Source: Thermoplasmata archaeon (GTDB lineage Archaea; Thermoplasmatota; Thermoplasmata; Lutacidiplasmatales; UBA184). Taken from it: a stretch of DNA of 7,591 bases. Under the pieces are notes generated by a model. It worked only from the letters and a program-made list of their open reading frames with translations, was not told the DNA's origin and made no database searches. Below are positions 6,006 to 7,591 of this stretch, in pieces (within the stretch, counting starts at the first letter, position 1; each line of letters begins with the position of its first letter). The stretch is from positions 1 through 7,591 of the forward strand of contig JAJZGO010000071.1 of the NCBI GenBank assembly GCA_021798415.1, written 5' to 3'. Position numbers and translations under genes: made by a program.

Positions 6006-6400
6006 CCTCTTTCGCGTGCGCACGAGCGTTTCCGCTCCCCGAGGGGAAGGATGCCGGCCTTACTCGCGTAGCGCCGTCGGCCGGTCCGGGCGGGGGTCGG
6101 CCTCGGCCGAAGCCGCTCGACCGTTCCCTCGCGATGGGGGCCCGCGTACTCTCTGCGGAAGCGGCGGCTCCCGGCGGGACGCAGACGATCCCTTCGGTGG
6201 TCCACGGCGCCCCCACGGAGTGCCCGCCGTACGGCTCCCCAGCTCGCCCGCGGAGTCCACTCCGGAGGGGTACCGGTCGTCTCCGCACGTCGGTGGCACC
6301 GACCGGGCCGGTGCTCGGCCGGACCTCTTGAAGAGTCGGCCCGAAGCCCACGGGAAACCGAGGGGACCCGATGCGGTCGGCCCGGTACGGGGAGAGTTTC
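6006..6400. other. Gene-free spacer between tRNA-Thr and the DUF2085 gene
   Basis: No convincing gene is seen in these 395 bases. Frames stay open because stops are rare at this GC content, but their translations are Arg/Pro/Gly-rich, with no motif or plausible start context. Two dyads stand out. GCACCG (6296-6301) pairs with CGGTGC (6309-6314). A longer bulged hairpin lies at 6317-6341. Both are on the 3' side of the DUF2085 gene. Confidence 0.5.
6317..6341 (-). terminator. Bulged hairpin downstream of the DUF2085 gene
   Basis: GGCCG, A and CTCT pair with AGAG, T and CGGCC, giving ten pairs with two single-base bulges (6322 and 6324) and a TGA loop. It begins 59 bases past the stop of the minus-strand gene. 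It may mark the mRNA 3' end, but no T-run follows on that strand, so the terminator call is tentative. Confidence 0.25.
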
Positions 6401-6892
6401 TCAGGGAAAGTGGTCCGCGACGACCCGCCGCATCGATCCGCTCCGATAGAGCGCCAGGGAGGCGAGCCCGAGGTAGAGCCCCAACACGGCCAGACCCGAA
6501 GCGAACAGCCACCAGTCCTGGAAGAGGCCGTACGCGACAAGGCCCCCACCGGCGACTCCCAGCAAGGACCCGGACGCGAGACGAAGGGCGTTGTTGGATT
6601 CCCGAGAGCGCACGGCTTGGGTGAGCCAGTCCGCCATCGCCGCGGCGGGACAAACCCCCAGGATCAACGCGACCGCGGGCGTGGCGGCGGTTGCTTCGAA
6701 GGAGGGGCGTATCGCGAACACGCTGAGGAGAGCGAGGAATCCAACGGCTTGGCCCGTGCATCTCGCACAGAAGTGGTACACGCGCCTTCCGATCCCCAGA
6801 GGGAGGGTTCGGCCGTATCGATGGGGAGCGTGGTGGGCGATGAGGTATTCCCAATCCGGAACGACGGGGCCGTTGGGAGATTCCCCTGCCAT
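6401..6892 (-). CDS. DUF2085-type small membrane protein
   Basis: The 163-residue protein matches the DUF2085 family (PF09858) of predicted membrane proteins of unknown function. The N-terminus has the family's HH-x-P element (H20-H21-x-P23). It then has C-x-R-C-T-G (C42, R44, C45, T46, G47) just before the first membrane helix. Helices are expected at about 47-62, 70-88, 105-124 and 127-149. RESNNALRLASGSLLG at 97-112, between helices two and three, also fits the family. The His and Cys residues on the same membrane side could bind a metal, but this is not shown. ATG 6892 is supported by TAATAAA centred 30 bases upstream. The gene diverges from the zinc-ribbon gene at 6950, and both seem to use one AT-rich element. 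Its role is unknown. Confidence 0.82.
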   Translation of the reverse strand: MAGESPNGPVVPDWEYLIAHHAPHRYGRTLPLGIGRRVYHFCARCTGQAVGFLALLSVFAIRPSFEATAATPAVALILGVCPAAAMADWLTQAVRSRESNNALRLASGSLLGVAGGGLVAYGLFQDWWLFASGLAVLGLYLGLASLALYRSGSMRRVVADHFP

Positions 6893-6897
6893 CGCAG

Positions 6898-6916
6898 ACT
6901 GGGCTATTGACCCAGT
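6898..6916. repeat. Dyad between the DUF2085 start codon and its TATA box
   Basis: ACTGGG and CCCAGT are perfect 6-bp inverted arms around a 7-base spacer. The dyad lies between the ATG at 6892 and the TATA-like element at 6919-6925, over the expected transcript start of the minus-strand gene. That is a typical place for a repressor operator. At this length chance cannot be excluded. Confidence 0.35.
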
Positions 6917-6918
6917 GA

Positions 6919-6925
6919 TTTATTA
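6919..6925. promoter_or_regulatory. Shared bidirectional TATA element
   Basis: TTTATTA (plus) / TAATAAA (minus) is among the most AT-rich spots of the window and the best box A match. Its centre is 28 bases before the GTG at 6950 and 30 bases before the ATG at 6892 on the other strand. No second AT-rich box exists in the 57-base spacer, so both leaderless genes probably use this one element. Confidence 0.65.
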
Positions 6926-6949
6926 GACAGAACCGTGCTGTGAAAACGC

Positions 6950-7243
6950 GTGGCAGGTTACCCGCAACCCGCGATGGTGCCGGGGCCCGTTGAGTACAAG
7001 AGGAACGTCACGCTGTGGCTCCTGGTCGTCCTGATCCTGCTCTGCTGGCCTGCGGCGATCGTCTACTACTTCACCCGCGAGAAGGTCCCCATCCAGGAAC
7101 TGCGGCCCTACGCGAGCGCCCCTTACGGCCCCCCTGCCTCCGTCGGGGCGCCGATGGCTTCGGGGCGGTTCTGCTCGGCGTGCGGCTCTCAAAACCTCAC
7201 GAGCTCGACGTTCTGCTCTCGCTGTGGCAAGGCCCTGAGCTGA
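6950..7243 (+). CDS. Small membrane protein with C-terminal zinc ribbon
   Basis: A 97-residue protein with three parts: a short N-terminus, one hydrophobic helix at about 21-41 (starting TLWLLVVLILLCWP), and a Pro/Ala-rich linker (about 50-72) ending in a zinc ribbon. The ribbon is FCSACGSQNLTSSTFCSRCG (74-93), with C75, C78, C89 and C92 as ligands. It resembles the zinc-ribbon tails attached to many archaeal and bacterial membrane proteins; the role is unknown. The many charges after the helix (R43, E44, K45) suggest the ribbon faces the cytoplasm. GTG 6950 is chosen because the TATA element lies 28 bases upstream and an in-frame stop sits at 6941-6943; ATG 6974 (residue 9) is the alternative. 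It diverges from the DUF2085 gene. Confidence 0.85.
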   Translation: MAGYPQPAMVPGPVEYKRNVTLWLLVVLILLCWPAAIVYYFTREKVPIQELRPYASAPYGPPASVGAPMASGRFCSACGSQNLTSSTFCSRCGKALS

Positions 7244-7259
7244 CCCCGTCGCACGGACC

Positions 7260-7278
7260 TTTCGACCGCAGGTCGGAA
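7260..7278 (+). terminator. Small hairpin after the zinc-ribbon gene
   Basis: TTTCGACC pairs with GGTCGGAA (eight pairs, one G-U) around a GCA loop, 16 bases past the stop at 7243. Position suits a 3' end structure; no T-run follows, so termination is not certain. Confidence 0.3.
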
Positions 7279-7458
7279 CCGGATCCCCCTCCTGCCCGCC
7301 AGGCGGTCCGGGGCTCGTCCCGGAATCGATGGTCGCCGTCGCGAGGTTGACCACGATTGGCGGAAAGCCCTCGCCGGAGGACCACGATCGGGGTCGAGCC
7401 CTTCGAAGCTCCCGGTGGTCCCGCGAGTAAGCCCACTCCGAGTTGGACGGCAGGGGCG
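7279..7458. other. Spacer with no gene seen
   Basis: With the short stretch before it, this makes about 215 bases after the zinc-ribbon gene without a supported gene. Open frames on both strands give Arg/Gly/Pro/Ser-rich translations lacking motifs. A 9-base direct repeat, GACCACGAT, occurs twice within about 30 bases (near 7349 and 7379). GAGTAA at 7425-7430 could be a weak promoter element for the candidate gene at 7459. Confidence 0.4.
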
Positions 7459-7591
7459 ATGGACGGAACCTCGGAGCCCCCGGACCGCCCTCGGGGGTCG
7501 AGCCGACCGGCCGACCCCTTCCCAGCCTCGGGATCCCGCCCCGCTGGGCCCCCGTCCGACACCGAGGGATTCGGCTCGTCGGGGGGAAGAT
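7459..7591 (+). CDS. Possible gene start running off the right edge
   Basis: ATG at 7459 opens a frame with no stop in the 44 codons to the window end. The translation starts MDGTSEPPDRPRGSSRPADP and stays rich in Pro, Ser, Gly, Asp and Arg, so it would be a disordered N-terminal segment. Such leaders occur on archaeal regulators and membrane proteins, but no domain is visible. GC is about equal at second and third codon positions, unlike a normal coding stretch here, so this may be chance. A weak GAGTAA lies about 30 bases upstream. Confidence 0.22.
   Translation, partial: MDGTSEPPDRPRGSSRPADPFPASGSRPAGPPSDTEGFGSSGGR

Noticed and set aside
6134..6331. 65-codon plus-strand frame in the gene-free spacer
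   Set aside because: It has no promoter-like box at the right distance, no motif and a Pro/Arg/Gly-rich translation.
7349..7387. Direct repeat GACCACGAT as a CRISPR-like or iteron repeat
   Set aside because: There are only two copies of 9 bases, with no third unit; this is too little to call anything.
6923..7562. Minus-strand open frames opposite the zinc-ribbon gene and in the right spacer
   Set aside because: They run through the promoter or opposite a gene with clear zinc-ribbon motifs, and stops are rare at this composition. Their translations are low in hydrophobic residues and lack motifs.

Overview
This is a G+C-rich window that reads as archaeal, most likely from a high-GC member of the Thermoplasmatota; the phylum is an inference. 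The evidence is as follows. Several genes have an AT-rich TATA-like box centred about 25-30 bases before the start codon, as in leaderless archaeal transcripts, and none has a convincing Shine-Dalgarno site. The tRNA gene does not encode CCA. There is a sequon-rich surface protein with a signal peptide and one C-terminal membrane anchor, and a small membrane protein with a zinc ribbon, both common archaeal designs.

Layout from left to right. (1) 1-744, minus: the N-terminal half of an AMP-forming acyl-CoA synthetase, cut by the window edge. (2) 873-1334, plus: a Nudix hydrolase of the Ap4A-hydrolase type, divergent from gene 1. (3) 1335-1468: a convergent intergenic spacer with two strong hairpins, one suited to each flanking gene. 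(4) 1469-2872, minus: a surface-anchored protein with 11 N-glycosylation sequons. Its short leader is almost wholly a 30-base near-perfect palindrome. (5) 3006-4115, minus: a protein resembling M29 aminopeptidases that lacks the family's metal-binding histidines. (6) 4138-5832, minus: urocanate hydratase (hutU), 22 bases upstream of gene 5 and probably co-transcribed with it. (7) 5933-6005, plus: tRNA-Thr(UGU). (8) 6006-6400: no gene seen. (9) 6401-6892, minus: a DUF2085-type four-helix membrane protein. (10) 6950-7243, plus: a 97-residue protein with one membrane helix and a zinc ribbon. Genes 9 and 10 diverge from what looks like one shared TATA element. (11) 7244-7591: mostly empty, with a weak candidate gene start at 7459 running off the right edge.

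How the genes may work together: HutU supplies the second step of histidine degradation (urocanate to imidazolonepropionate). No hutH, hutI or hutG is in view, so the rest of the pathway must lie elsewhere. The most unusual points are the apparently catalytically dead M29 homologue paired with hutU, the nested inverted repeats and leader palindrome between it and the surface-protein gene, and the symmetric bidirectional promoter at 6892-6950. No mobile element, CRISPR array or defence system was seen.
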